DNA of 64,000 bases, taken from Spirosoma telluris (GTDB taxonomy: Bacteria > Bacteroidota > Bacteroidia > Cytophagales > Spirosomataceae). The stretch is from the NCBI GenBank assembly GCA_003259005.1, contig QLII01000001.1, positions 2,248,501 to 2,312,500 on the forward strand, in the 5' to 3' direction. The notes below the pieces were generated by a model. It worked only from the letters and a program-made list of their open reading frames with translations, ran no database searches and was not told where the DNA came from. The first letter of the stretch is position 1. Every line of letters starts with the position of its first letter. This document shows, one piece after another, positions 1 to 9,360 of this stretch. The position numbers were made by a program, and so were the translations under genes.

Positions 1-1
1 C

Positions 2-1118
2 AATACCGTGGTGTATCAATTCTGGCAGGATTATTACAAGGCGCTTTTCAACGCAAACATTGTCCTGAACAAGATTGAAGGGGCGACTCTGGATGCCACC
101 TATAAGGATGGGGTGAAAGCCCAGATGATGTTCCTGCGCGCTCTTTATTACTTCAACATGGTGCAGACCTGGGGGATTTGCCGATTGTAACGACTCCCCT
201 AACGGGAGAAGAAAGCTATAACGTACTACGCTCGCCCGCGACGGCGGTTTATGACCAGATCAAGAAAGACCTTACTGCTTCCATCGATAAGCTCCCGCTG
301 GCATCAGCCATAACCATACCGGGTCGGGTTTCAAAAGGAGCCGCACAAACATTGCTCGGAAAAGTATATTTAGCCTTGGGGGATAAAACGGCTGCGGCCA
401 CGGTACTGAAGGACGTTGTTGCCAGCAATCAATATTCGTTGATTCCCACCTTTGCCGGTTTGTGGGGTCCAACGGTCAAGAATACGAAAGAATCCATTTT
501 CGAGATTCAGTATTTGGGTGGTAGTGCTTCGGCTCCGTTTAGCCGATATTATCAAACCTACTACCCGGTTACGGCTGGTTTGGGCTTCATTGGTACAGGC
601 ATGAATCAGGTGACGGATGATCTATACAACGAGTATGAAACGGGTGATCCACGTCGGGACATCACGATTGCTCTTGGCTATACCAGTGGCACGACTTTTA
701 CCCCCAGAAATTTCCCACCAAATGGACGAATACGGGGGCTACGATTGTCAACGGGGTTTCCCTGGCTAACAACAACTTCATGGTTCTTCGGTATGCCGAT
801 GTATTGCTGATGCTTTCGGAAGCGACCGGCGATGCCAGTTATCTCAATCAGGTTCGGACACGGGCGGGATTACCAAAATTTGGGGATGCTACGTATCCCT
901 CAGCAAAGTACCCAACCCTTGATCTGGCCATTGAGCACGAACGGCGTATGGAGCTAGCAATTGAGTTTCAACGCTGGTTCGATTTGAAACGTACAAACCG
1001 AGCTATTCCTGTACTAACCGCCAAAGGAAAACCCATTACTCAGACCAAACTGCTGCTACCCATCCCACAAATCGTACGCTTACAGAACGAAGCGATTGTA
1101 CAGAATCCGGGATATTAA
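2..1118 (+). CDS. SusD/RagB-type outer-membrane glycan-binding lipoprotein (5' partial, two frame breaks)
   Basis: This is the C-terminal two thirds or so of a SusD-family surface lipoprotein, which binds oligosaccharides and sits on a SusC-type TonB receptor. The visible protein starts mid-gene with helical TPR-like sequence (FLRALYYFNMVQTWG) and ends with the typical SusD tail (ERRMELAIEFQRWFDLKR, then LLPIPQ and NPGY). The frame breaks at the G run 171-175 (six G expected, five present) and again near 711-722 (one base missing in FPTKWTNTG). Restoring both gives one continuous SusD protein. The missing 5' part and its SusC partner lie left of the window. It leads a same-strand run of glycosidase genes, so it is probably the first binding protein of this locus. 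Confidence 0.88.
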
Positions 1119-1186
1119 AAGTTTGAGGTTTGTAGTTTGAGGTTTGTTGCCGCATCAATAACATCGAACTACAAACCTCAAACCTT
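1118..1186. repeat. Intergenic inverted repeat, copy of a TTTGAGGTTTGTAG palindrome
   Basis: Arms at about 1119-1137 and 1167-1186 are complementary with one mismatch (TTTGAGGTTTGTAGTT against AACTACAAACCTCAAA). The 5' arm is partly repeated again at 1136-1147. It begins directly at the SusD stop codon and may act as a transcript-end hairpin. Confidence 0.7.
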
Positions 1187-1231
1187 AAAATGAACATCCC
1201 GAAAGTTTTGAACTTTCGGGATGTTCATTTT
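1187..1231. repeat. Perfect 21-bp hairpin with 3-nt loop (CCCGAAAGTT family)
   Basis: Arm 1187-1207 and arm 1211-1231 are perfectly complementary around the loop TTG. The core CCCGAAAGTT/AACTTTCGGG recurs in the hairpin at 32825-32853 and, diverged, at 7036-7064. It ends with a T stretch, so it can act as a terminator between SusD and the GH140-like gene, but it belongs to a dispersed repeat family. Confidence 0.85.
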
Positions 1232-1315
1232 AGGAAAATCCATGATTGCTAAAATCATACAGAGCACCGAAAAAATCATACACAGAACCAGCCTCGAAAA
1301 ACTCATTCTTTGTAC

Positions 1316-2722
1316 ATGCTAAACCTAATGCTCAAACGACTACTTTTCTTTGCTAGTTTATCCATCCAAATCATCGCGTGTAAAACCAGCGAAGAAAAAT
1401 CTAACCCAAACAAGCTTACCATAACAGAGAATGGTCGGTTTCTGGCGGCTGGCGATAACAAACCCTTTTTCTGGTTGGGCGATACGGGCTGGTTATTGTT
1501 CGGGAGGTTGACGCGGGAGGAAACCGAAACGTATCTGGAAAACCGAAAGCAAAAAGGCTTTACTGTCATTCAGGTGATGGTACTGCATACACTTGATGTC
1601 ACCAACGTCTATGGTGATTCAGCTCTAATTGGGCAAAACGTGGCAACACCCCTCGTTACGGAAGGCAATTCGTTCAGCGATTCAGCTCAATACGATTTCT
1701 GGGATCACGTTGATTTTGTGGTTGACAAAGCCGCCGAAAAGGGAATTTATATGGCACTGGTCCCGGTTTGGGGCAACAATGTAAAAAAGGGCGGAGTCAA
1801 TCAGCAACAAGCGAAAATCTATTCTGAATTTCTGGCCAATCGCTACAAAAACCGGCCAAACATTATCTGGCTCAATGGCGGAGATATTAAGGGCAGCGAT
1901 TCGCTGGATGTCTGGAAAACCATTGGCCGAACCATTAATCAGCTGGATTCGACGCATTTGATTACGTTTCATCCACGTGGCCGGTCGTCCTCGTCCGAAT
2001 GGTTTCACAACGAACCCTGGCTGGATTTCAACATGGTGCAGTCAGGCCACAAGACTTATGCCCAGGATACCTCGGCTAAAGAAACCCTGCACTATGGCGA
2101 GGACAACTGGCGATACATACAGACCGATTTAGCCCTGAAACCAACGAAGCCTACGATCGACGGCGAACCTTCCTACGAGGGTATTCCGCACGGGTTGCAC
2201 GATGTTAATCTGCCCCGCTGGACCGCCGATGAGGTGCGCCGGTATGGATACTGGTCTGTGCTGGCGGGTGGATTTGGATACACCTACGGGCACAACTCGG
2301 TGATGCAGATGTACAAGAAGGGGGATAAAAAAACGTCTTTCGGCCCCATCGAAACCTGGGATAAAGCCATCGACGCACCCGGTGCCGGGCAGATGATTCA
2401 CCTGAAAAATCTACTACTGGCCTACTCGTTCTTCGACCGTGTTCTCGACCAAACTTTGATTGCCAACCAGGGCAACCGCTACGATTATCTGGTCGCCAGC
2501 CGAGGGACCGATTACGCGTTGATTTATACTTACACGGGTCGAAATATCAAGCTGAACATGGGAAAACTTCCAGGTAATAGCGTAGCTGCATCGTGGTTCA
2601 ATCCACGCGATGGCCAAACGACCGCTATTGGTGATACGCCCAACAAAGGCATTCAGGAATTCAACCCACCCGCCGAGCCCAAAGAAGGGAACGATTGGGT
2701 CTTAGTCCTTCAGACGAAATGA
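1316..2722 (+). CDS. GH140-like (DUF4038) glycosidase lipoprotein, probable apiosidase
   Basis: A DUF4038-type (beta/alpha)8 glycosidase. GH140 enzymes of this type release apiose from rhamnogalacturonan II side chains. After a lipoprotein signal (hydrophobic stretch ending IIAC, cysteine at about residue 22) comes the family start FLAAGDNKPFFWLGDTGW. The likely catalytic acids are Asp190 in WLNGGDIKG and Glu284 in TIDGEPSYEG. A small beta domain follows (YALIYTYTGRNIKL...WFNPRDG). Its length of about 468 aa is normal. The start is uncertain between ATG 1316 and ATG 1328; both give a signal. The stop overlaps the next gene's start as ATGA, so the two are probably translationally coupled. The substrate is inferred from the family and neighbours. 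Confidence 0.85.
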   Translation: MLNLMLKRLLFFASLSIQIIACKTSEEKSNPNKLTITENGRFLAAGDNKPFFWLGDTGWLLFGRLTREETETYLENRKQKGFTVIQVMVLHTLDVTNVYGDSALIGQNVATPLVTEGNSFSDSAQYDFWDHVDFVVDKAAEKGIYMALVPVWGNNVKKGGVNQQQAKIYSEFLANRYKNRPNIIWLNGGDIKGSDSLDVWKTIGRTINQLDSTHLITFHPRGRSSSSEWFHNEPWLDFNMVQSGHKTYAQDTSAKETLHYGEDNWRYIQTDLALKPTKPTIDGEPSYEGIPHGLHDVNLPRWTADEVRRYGYWSVLAGGFGYTYGHNSVMQMYKKGDKKTSFGPIETWDKAIDAPGAGQMIHLKNLLLAYSFFDRVLDQTLIANQGNRYDYLVASRGTDYALIYTYTGRNIKLNMGKLPGNSVAASWFNPRDGQTTAIGDTPNKGIQEFNPPAEPKEGNDWVLVLQTK

Positions 2723-3726
2723 ATATTAACTGCAAACCCCACCCCAACCCCTCCCCTGAAAAACAGGGGAGGGGCTTTAAAGTAGGTAGTAGGAAAGTCC
2801 CTCCCCTTATTTCAAGGGGAGGGGTTGGGGTGGGGTTTATTTACACCGTAGCTCTGCTTTTCTTGAGTTCCTGCTCCAAAGATGTCTACCTGTTTAGTTC
2901 GTTTCACGAACCGGCGAACGAGGGGCTTCGGCTATTGTATAGTTACGATGGTTACAAATGGACTGACCTGAACCGCACGTTTTTGAAACCCGAAATCGGA
3001 AACCAGAAAGTGATGCGTGACCCATCCATTGCTCAGGGCAACGATGGTGTGTTTCATCTGGTCTGGACGAGTAGCTGGAAAGACGATAAAGGCTTCGGCT
3101 ATGCCAGTTCCAAGGATCTGATTCACTGGTCGGAAGAGCGGTTTTTACCCGTCATGGAACATGAGCCAACAACCGTAAATGTCTGGGCTCCCGAGCTGTT
3201 TTATGATAACGAAGCCAATCAGTTTGTCATCATCTGGGCCTCTACCATTCCGGGGCGATTTGAACGAGGCATCGAGGATGAAAAAAACAACCACCGGATG
3301 TATTACACGACAACGAACGATTTCAAAACGTTCGCGCCAACCAAGCTCTTTCTCGACCCCAAATTTAGTGTCATCGACGCTGTTATTGTCAAGCGAAAAT
3401 CCGCCGATTATGTGCTGGTTCTGAAGGATAACACGCGTCCGGAACGAAACATAAAAGTGGCCTTCAGCAACAACGCAACTGGCCCCTACACCAACGTGTC
3501 GGCACCCTTTACGAAGAAATTCACCGAAGGCCCTTCCGTAGCCAAAGTGGGTGGCGACTGGCTAATTTATTTCGACTCGTACCAGGACAAAAAATACGGC
3601 GCGGTAAAGACGCGGGACTTCAAAACCTTTACGGATGTATCGAATCAGACGTCTGTTCCTGACGGGCACAAACACGGGACGATTTTCAAGGTGAAGAAAC
3701 AGATTTTGACGGGGTTGTTGAAATAG
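2719..3726 (+). CDS. GH43-like five-bladed beta-propeller glycosidase lipoprotein
   Basis: A glycoside hydrolase of clan GH-F type, probably removing arabinofuranose or a related sugar from a side chain. Seen are blade motifs with W/Y clusters, the early catalytic-base motif MRDPSIAQ, the central APELFYD and a late FTEGPSVAK that would carry the general acid. The ATG at 2719 overlaps the previous stop (ATGA). The mature part begins at the lipobox LSSC followed by SKDVYLF. Between the ATG and the hydrophobic signal core lie about 35 residues encoded entirely by a palindromic repeat, an odd proline/glycine-rich stretch that looks inserted into the signal-peptide region. Whether this product is still exported cannot be judged. 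The exact GH43 subfamily was not determined. Confidence 0.78.
   Translation: MNINCKPHPNPSPEKQGRGFKVGSRKVPPLISRGGVGVGFIYTVALLFLSSCSKDVYLFSSFHEPANEGLRLLYSYDGYKWTDLNRTFLKPEIGNQKVMRDPSIAQGNDGVFHLVWTSSWKDDKGFGYASSKDLIHWSEERFLPVMEHEPTTVNVWAPELFYDNEANQFVIIWASTIPGRFERGIEDEKNNHRMYYTTTNDFKTFAPTKLFLDPKFSVIDAVIVKRKSADYVLVLKDNTRPERNIKVAFSNNATGPYTNVSAPFTKKFTEGPSVAKVGGDWLIYFDSYQDKKYGAVKTRDFKTFTDVSNQTSVPDGHKHGTIFKVKKQILTGLLK
2734..2838. repeat. G/C-rich nested palindrome inside the GH43 leader
   Basis: Outer arms 2734-2757 and 2815-2838 are perfect 24-bp complements (AAACCCCACCCCAACCCC...). Each side also forms its own inner hairpin: 748-758 with 764-774 (offset from 2000), and 799-808 with 814-823. The whole can fold as a cloverleaf-like structure. 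It is read in frame as protein within the first 40 codons of the GH43 gene. Confidence 0.85.
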
Positions 3727-3731
3727 CATCA

Positions 3732-3823
3732 GCAGATTTTGTCATTCCGACGACAGGAGGAATCTCAAGCCTGACTTTTAGGGTACTTGAGATTCCTCCT
3801 GTCGTCGGAATGACAAAATCTGC
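3732..3823. repeat. 38-bp perfect inverted repeat between GH43 and GH2 genes
   Basis: Arm 3732-3769 and arm 3786-3823 are exact complements (core TCATTCCGACGACAGGAGG) around a 16-nt loop. It starts a few bases after the GH43 stop and ends 25 bases before the GH2 start. It could terminate or attenuate transcription within the locus. Confidence 0.9.
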
Positions 3824-3848
3824 GGCTTAGGCTAGTCTAAGAATTTAA

Positions 3849-6640
3849 ATGAAATACAGTTTTTTAATAGCACTCCTCCTCTCCTTTGCTCAGTTCGCAA
3901 CAGCTCAGCAAACCGAAAAACACTACCTGTCGGGCACGGGGAACGACCATACTGTGCCCTGGCAATTCTTTTGCACCGCCGGTCAGAATTCGGGCAAATG
4001 GACAACGATTCCCGTACCATCAAACTGGGAGCTGCAGGGGTTTGGGAAATACAATTACGGCTTTGCCAAAGATAGTTCGAGAGGGAAAGAGCAGGGGTTA
4101 TATAAACATGAGTTTCAGGTGCCAACATCCTGGAAGGGCAAGCGAATAAACCTTGTGTTTGAGGGTGTTATGACCGATGCCGAAGTTAAGATAAATGGTA
4201 AGCCAGCAGGCCCAACGCATCAGGGTTCTTACTACGCCTTCAAGTACGACGTATCGAAGTTACTGACCTATGGGTCAGGCAATTTACTGGAAGCTACGGT
4301 ATCAAAACACTCAGCAAATCAATCCGTTAATGAAGCCGAACGTAAAGGCGACTTCTGGATTTTTGGCGGCATTTTCCGGCCCGTTTATCTGGAAATACTC
4401 CCTGCCGAACACATCGCGAACGTAGCCATCGACGCCAAAGCGAACGGCGCATTTACGGCCCAGCTTCAGCTCAACACAAGCGGTAAAGCCACGGATGTTT
4501 CAGCCCAGATTTATTCGATGACCGGGCAGAAAGTGGGTACGCCGTTTACCATAAAAATGGGCAAAGCAAGTCAGGCCATTACCCTGACGAAAGCCATTTC
4601 GAATCCACGTCAGTGGACCTCAGAAACACCCAATCGCTATAAAGTAGAATTCAGGTTGCTTCAGAACGGAAAGCCGATTCACACACTAACGAAGACGTTT
4701 GGCTTCCGAACCGTAGAGGTGAAGCAACGGGATGGCATTTATGTGAACGGCACAAAGATCAAGCTCAAGGGCGTCAACCGGCACTCGTTCTGGCCATTGT
4801 CGGGTCGGGCATTGAGTAAAGGGATAAGTATACTCGATGTGAATCTGATGAAGGACATGAACATGAACGCCGTTCGGATGTCGCACTACCCGCCCGACGA
4901 TCATTTTCTGGACGTTTGTGATTCGCTGGGCCTGTTTGTGTTCGATGAGTTGGCGGGTTGGCATGGCCACTACGACACCCCAACCGGCACCAAACTGCTC
5001 AACGAACTGATTCCCCACGACGTTAATCACCCATCAATTATTATGTGGATTAACGGAAATGAAGGTGGTCACAACTACGAACTTGACCACCTGTTTGCCA
5101 ATCTGGATATTCAGAAGCGGCACGTGATTCATGCCTGGGAAGACTTTGGCGGGTTCGATACGCAGCATTATCGGGAGTACAACTACGGCATCGGAAACTA
5201 CAACCACGGCCATTCCATTACCCTTCCCACCGAATTCCTGCACGGTTTATACGATGGTGGCCACGGTGCCGGGCTGGAAGACTATTGGGAAGCGATGTGG
5301 CATGACCCTTTAGCCGCTGGCGGTTTCCTGTGGGACTTTGTGGACCAGGGCGTTGTTCGAACTGACCGAAATGAGGGTAAAGGCCCACTTGATACCGATG
5401 GCAATCGGGGAGCCGATGGCATTGTAGGGCCGTACCGGGAAAAAGAAGGCAGCTTTTTTACGATTAAAGAGGTTTGGGCACCGATTAAACTGGAGCATCG
5501 GGAAATTACGCCGACGTTTGACGGTACGTTCCCGATTGAAAATCGCTATCAGTTTACAAACACCAGCCAGTGCTCGTTTTTTGGAAAACTGGTTAACGTA
5601 GGCTTACCACATGACATATCTAAAGCAGCTGAAAAAGTAGTTTCCATCACGTTGCCCAATCTGAAGCCATCCGAGAAAGGAGCCTTAAAGGCGAACCTTC
5701 CCGCCGACTGGAAAGACTACGATTTTCTATATATCACAGCCATTGACCCCCACAAACGAGAGCTATTTACGTGGAGCTTTCCGATTTCGTTACCCAACAA
5801 ACTAGCGGCATCGCTCATCAAAAAAGAGGGATCTGGTACCGTAACGCTTGCGGAAACAGACTCGCTCTACAACGCAACGGCAAACGGCATTCAACTAGCC
5901 TTCAGCAGACGAACTGGGACTCTGAAACAGGTAGCCAATAGCAAGGGCGTGATTCCGTTGACTAACGGGCCGATTTTGCAGGAAGGCGTAAACAACTTCA
6001 ACAATTTCACCCACCGCAAGGATGGCTCGACTATCATCATCGAATCCACCTTCGACCGAAAAACAAGCTACAACACCTTGCAGTGGACAATTTACCCTTC
6101 AGGCTGGGTCAAAATGCGGGTTCGTTATTTCCCGGATGGCTATTTCACGATGTTGGACGGGGTCAATTTCTCGTTCCCTGAAGCCAATATGAAAGGCGTA
6201 AAATGGATGGGACTCGGGCCGTATCGAGTCTGGAAGAACCGTATGAAAGGGGTGCATTGGGTGTCTGGAACAAGGCGTACAACAACACTGAAACGGGTGA
6301 ACAGCCGCTGGTTTATCCTGAATTCAAAGGCTACCACGCGAATATGTACTGGTGCCGGTTCGAAACGTCAGGGCAACCGTTTACTGTAGCGACCGAAAAC
6401 GAAGATGTCTTCTTCCGGCTATTCACACCTACCTGGAAAACAGACCAATGGCATAACTACGAACCGATTTTCCCATCGGGCGATATCTCCTTCATGCAGG
6501 GCATCAGCAGCATTGGCACCAAAACGCAACGAAATGAAACCACTGGTCCAATGGGCATGAAACACATTTTTTACGACTACGAAAAAGAGCCAGCGCGCGC
6601 AAAGGAGTTGACCTTGTATTTTGATTTTTCTGGAAAATAG
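3849..6640 (+). CDS. Glycoside hydrolase family 2 (beta-galactosidase-like), one frame break
   Basis: A secreted GH2 enzyme of about 930 aa, normal for the family. The order is: signal peptide ending ATAQ, jelly-roll sugar-binding domain (about 25-190, WTTIPVPSNWELQG), immunoglobulin-like domain, TIM barrel from KLKGVNRHSFWPL, then C-terminal beta domains. The likely acid/base is Glu405 in WINGNEGG and the nucleophile Glu462 in LPTEFLHG. The frame breaks at the G run 6249-6252. One extra G restores KGGALGVWNKAYNNTETG and the last 130 residues, so the gene is probably intact in the cell. GH2 covers galactosidases, glucuronidases and arabinopyranosidases; the exact sugar is open. It lies between a GH43 and a GH141-like gene on the same strand. 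Confidence 0.88.
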
Positions 6641-6712
6641 GCCACAGATTTTTATGATGGTTATGGTAAAATCATGATTCATCTTATTAATCATAAGAAT
6701 CTGCGGCCTATT
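6636..6712. repeat. Inverted repeat of the AATAGGCCGCAGATTTTTATGA family
   Basis: Arms 6636-6658 and 6690-6712 match with two mismatches. A second, more decayed copy lies at 35566-35677. Here it overlaps the end of the GH2 gene. Confidence 0.75.
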
Positions 6713-6727
6713 GATTTTAAAGATCTT

Positions 6728-9295
6728 ATGAACAGAATTTTGACCACCATACTCTATCTCCTCCCTTCGCTCCTCTTCGCGCAGGAGGCCCAAATCTGGG
6801 TTGTACCAGATGGGTCGGATGCGAATACGGGAACGAAGGAAAAGCCCGTGGCTAGTCTACAGATCGCCCTTCGGAAGGTTCGTGAATTACGCCGGATAGG
6901 CGATCCGAGCATTGAAAAAGGGGCGCATATATACTTGAAAAATGGCCTCTATGCCTTGAGCGAACCGGTTTTTATCCGACCAGAAGACTCAGGTACGCCG
7001 ACCAGCCCAACGATCATCGAAGCCGCACCGGATAACTTGCCGAAACCTCCAAGGTTTCGGCAAGCCAATTACCTCAACCATCCTGTCCTAAGTGGTGGCG
7101 TGTCCATTACCAATTGGACAAAAGTCAAAGGTTCGATTGCTGGATTACCCAAAGAAGCCGTTGGCAACGTCTGGGTTGCTGATGCCCCCATAGTGGGCGG
7201 ACGACTGGCTGAATTTCGGCAACTGTGGGTGAATGGAGAGAAAGCCATTCGTGCTAAAGACACGCCCTACCCACTGATGAACCGGATTTTATCGTGGAAT
7301 AAACAGGAGCAAACCTGTTGGATTCCGGCTCCTAACTTCGGTGATTTATCAAAAGCAATCGGTCTGGAAATGCTTATCCATCAATGGTGGGCAATTGCTA
7401 ATTTACGCATCAAACGCATCGACGTTCAGGGCGACAGCGCCAAACTCTGGTTCCATCAGCCCGAGAGTCGAATCCAGTCAGAACACCCCTGGCCCGCGCC
7501 CTGGCTGTCGAAAGAAACGGGCAACTCAGCTTTTTACCTGACCAATGCCATTCAATTCCTGAATCAACCCGGCGAATGGTTTCTGGATACCAGGGCCGAA
7601 AAAATCTACTATATCCCTCGCCCAAACGAAAATCTGCCCACTGCCCACGTGATCGCTCCCTCACTCGAAACATTGGTACGTATGGAGGGGACGGCCGATC
7701 ATCCGGTATCAAACGTGATATTCAAGGGTATCTCGTTTCAGCATACGGGATGGCTGCGCCCTTCGCAACAGGGGCACGTACCCCATCAGGCCGGTATGTA
7801 TATGCTGGATGCCTATAAACTAAAAATTCCGGGCACCCCCGATAAGAAATCATTAGAAAATCAGGCCTGGGTAGGTCGTCCGGCTGCGTCTGTGGAGGTA
7901 TCGTTTGCCAATCATACAGGCTTTCAAAACTGTCGATTCGAGCATATGGCAGCCACCGGGCTAGATTACTATAAAGGTGTTCATGATAATGTCATTCGTG
8001 GAAATCTGTTCAACGACATTGGTGGTACGGGTATTCAGGCGGGTGTTTTTGCCGACGAAGCTACCGAGATTCACCTGCCTTACAACCCGACTGATGATCG
8101 GGAAGTATGCAGCCATCTGCTCATCAGTAATAACCTGATTACGAACGTAACCAACGAAGACTGGGGTTGCGTGGGCATTGGTGCCGGGTATGTCAGAGAC
8201 ATGACTATCGAGCATAACGAAATTAACGAAGTGGGATATAGCGGCATCAGCATGGGTTGGGGCTGGACCAAAACCATCAACGCTATGCGAAACAATAAGG
8301 TGATAGCCAACAAGATCCACCACTTCGCCAGGCATATGTATGATGCAGCCGCCATTTACACCCTATCGGCGCAGCCAGGCTCAGTCATTGCCGAAAACTA
8401 CATTGACAGCGTCTACAAAGCCCCCTATGCACACCTGCCCGCGCACTGGTTTTACCTATACACGGACGAAGGCTCATCGTATTTCACCATTAAAGATAAT
8501 TGGACGCCCTCCGAAAAATACCTCCAGAATGCCAACGGGCCAAACAATGTCTGGGAGCATAATGGGCCACAAGTGGCTGATAGCCTTAAACGAAAAGCAG
8601 GTCTTCAGCCAGCGTACCACTATCTGCTTAACGATAAGGTTCGGCCCGATCCGCACTGGGGCATCAACAAAGAAAATCCGGTCATTGTCGAGCTGGTTAC
8701 TACTCATGGACAATCCATTGATAAACAACGCCTAAAAGAAATTCTGATACGCACGAAAGTAAACCCCGACGCCCTTTATCAGTGGGAAAACCATTACGTT
8801 ATTTTCGATAAAGTGCAGGACGTATTTGTGCTGAGTGAACGACTAAAGGCCGCTTTCCCCGGAGTAAACGTTAAAACGTATTACGATTTAGTCTACGAAT
8901 TCAACCGGAGTCGATGCGACACCGGGCCGGTAGCGGGCCAATGGGATCACACTATATTAAGTGCGAATCTGGTGACCGATCCGAAGCTCCAAAACGAATA
9001 TCTGGCCTACCACGCGACGCAATTTGAGAAATGGCCGGAAGTATCGAAAGGATTTTGCAATGCTAATTTTCAGCAATTGCTGGTATTCAAAAACGGGCGT
9101 CAACTCATGCTGGTCATCAGTATTCCCAAAGGGGAAAGCCTGGATAAACTCAACCCCAAAACAACCGAAAATAACCCACGCGTCGATGAATGGAACGCCC
9201 GAATGAAAAAGTATCAGGAAGCCATTTCGGGGCAAAACCGGGTGAAGTATGGGTTGGCTTTCAACCCGTTAAGTAGTGCTTTTTTAGGTCATTAG
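6728..9295 (+). CDS. Right-handed beta-helix glycosidase (GH141-like) with C-terminal mutarotase-like domain
   Basis: A secreted protein of about 855 aa. The start at ATG 6728 is chosen because it gives a clean signal peptide (MNRILTTILYLLPSLLFAQ); an upstream in-frame ATG at 6674 lies in a palindrome. The N-terminal part (WVVPDGSDANTGTKEKP) and the middle (repeated N-rich turns such as VIRGNLFNDIGGTGIQ, LISNNLITNV, IEHNEINEVGYSGISMG) are typical of the parallel beta-helix of GH141 fucosidase/xylanase-type enzymes. From about residue 680 there is a separate alpha/beta region. Its last 100 residues (YLAYHATQFEKWPEVSKGF, LLVFKNGRQLMLVISIP) resemble the ferredoxin-like L-rhamnose/L-fucose mutarotase fold. 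The fusion is inferred by pattern only. A 13-bp hairpin repeat is embedded in frame near residue 105. Confidence 0.75.
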   Translation: MNRILTTILYLLPSLLFAQEAQIWVVPDGSDANTGTKEKPVASLQIALRKVRELRRIGDPSIEKGAHIYLKNGLYALSEPVFIRPEDSGTPTSPTIIEAAPDNLPKPPRFRQANYLNHPVLSGGVSITNWTKVKGSIAGLPKEAVGNVWVADAPIVGGRLAEFRQLWVNGEKAIRAKDTPYPLMNRILSWNKQEQTCWIPAPNFGDLSKAIGLEMLIHQWWAIANLRIKRIDVQGDSAKLWFHQPESRIQSEHPWPAPWLSKETGNSAFYLTNAIQFLNQPGEWFLDTRAEKIYYIPRPNENLPTAHVIAPSLETLVRMEGTADHPVSNVIFKGISFQHTGWLRPSQQGHVPHQAGMYMLDAYKLKIPGTPDKKSLENQAWVGRPAASVEVSFANHTGFQNCRFEHMAATGLDYYKGVHDNVIRGNLFNDIGGTGIQAGVFADEATEIHLPYNPTDDREVCSHLLISNNLITNVTNEDWGCVGIGAGYVRDMTIEHNEINEVGYSGISMGWGWTKTINAMRNNKVIANKIHHFARHMYDAAAIYTLSAQPGSVIAENYIDSVYKAPYAHLPAHWFYLYTDEGSSYFTIKDNWTPSEKYLQNANGPNNVWEHNGPQVADSLKRKAGLQPAYHYLLNDKVRPDPHWGINKENPVIVELVTTHGQSIDKQRLKEILIRTKVNPDALYQWENHYVIFDKVQDVFVLSERLKAAFPGVNVKTYYDLVYEFNRSRCDTGPVAGQWDHTILSANLVTDPKLQNEYLAYHATQFEKWPEVSKGFCNANFQQLLVFKNGRQLMLVISIPKGESLDKLNPKTTENNPRVDEWNARMKKYQEAISGQNRVKYGLAFNPLSSAFLGH
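7036..7064. repeat. In-frame 13-bp hairpin inside the beta-helix gene
   Basis: CTTGCCGAAACCT and AGGTTTCGGCAAG are perfect complements around the loop CCA. The architecture (13-bp stem, 3-nt loop, CTTnCCGAAA start) equals the intergenic hairpin at 32825-32853. Here it is translated as LPKPPRFRQ between two ordinary segments (IIEAAPDN and NHPVLSGG). Confidence 0.8.
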
Positions 9296-9360
9296 GTGTG
9301 TTTGTCATCTCTCCTTACGTCGAGATGACAAAAAATGCATAGAATATTGACAAACAAACC

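Noticed and set aside
8..810. Several short separate genes in place of SusD
   Set aside because: The pieces overlap and join into one SusD protein when one base is added at each of two sites.
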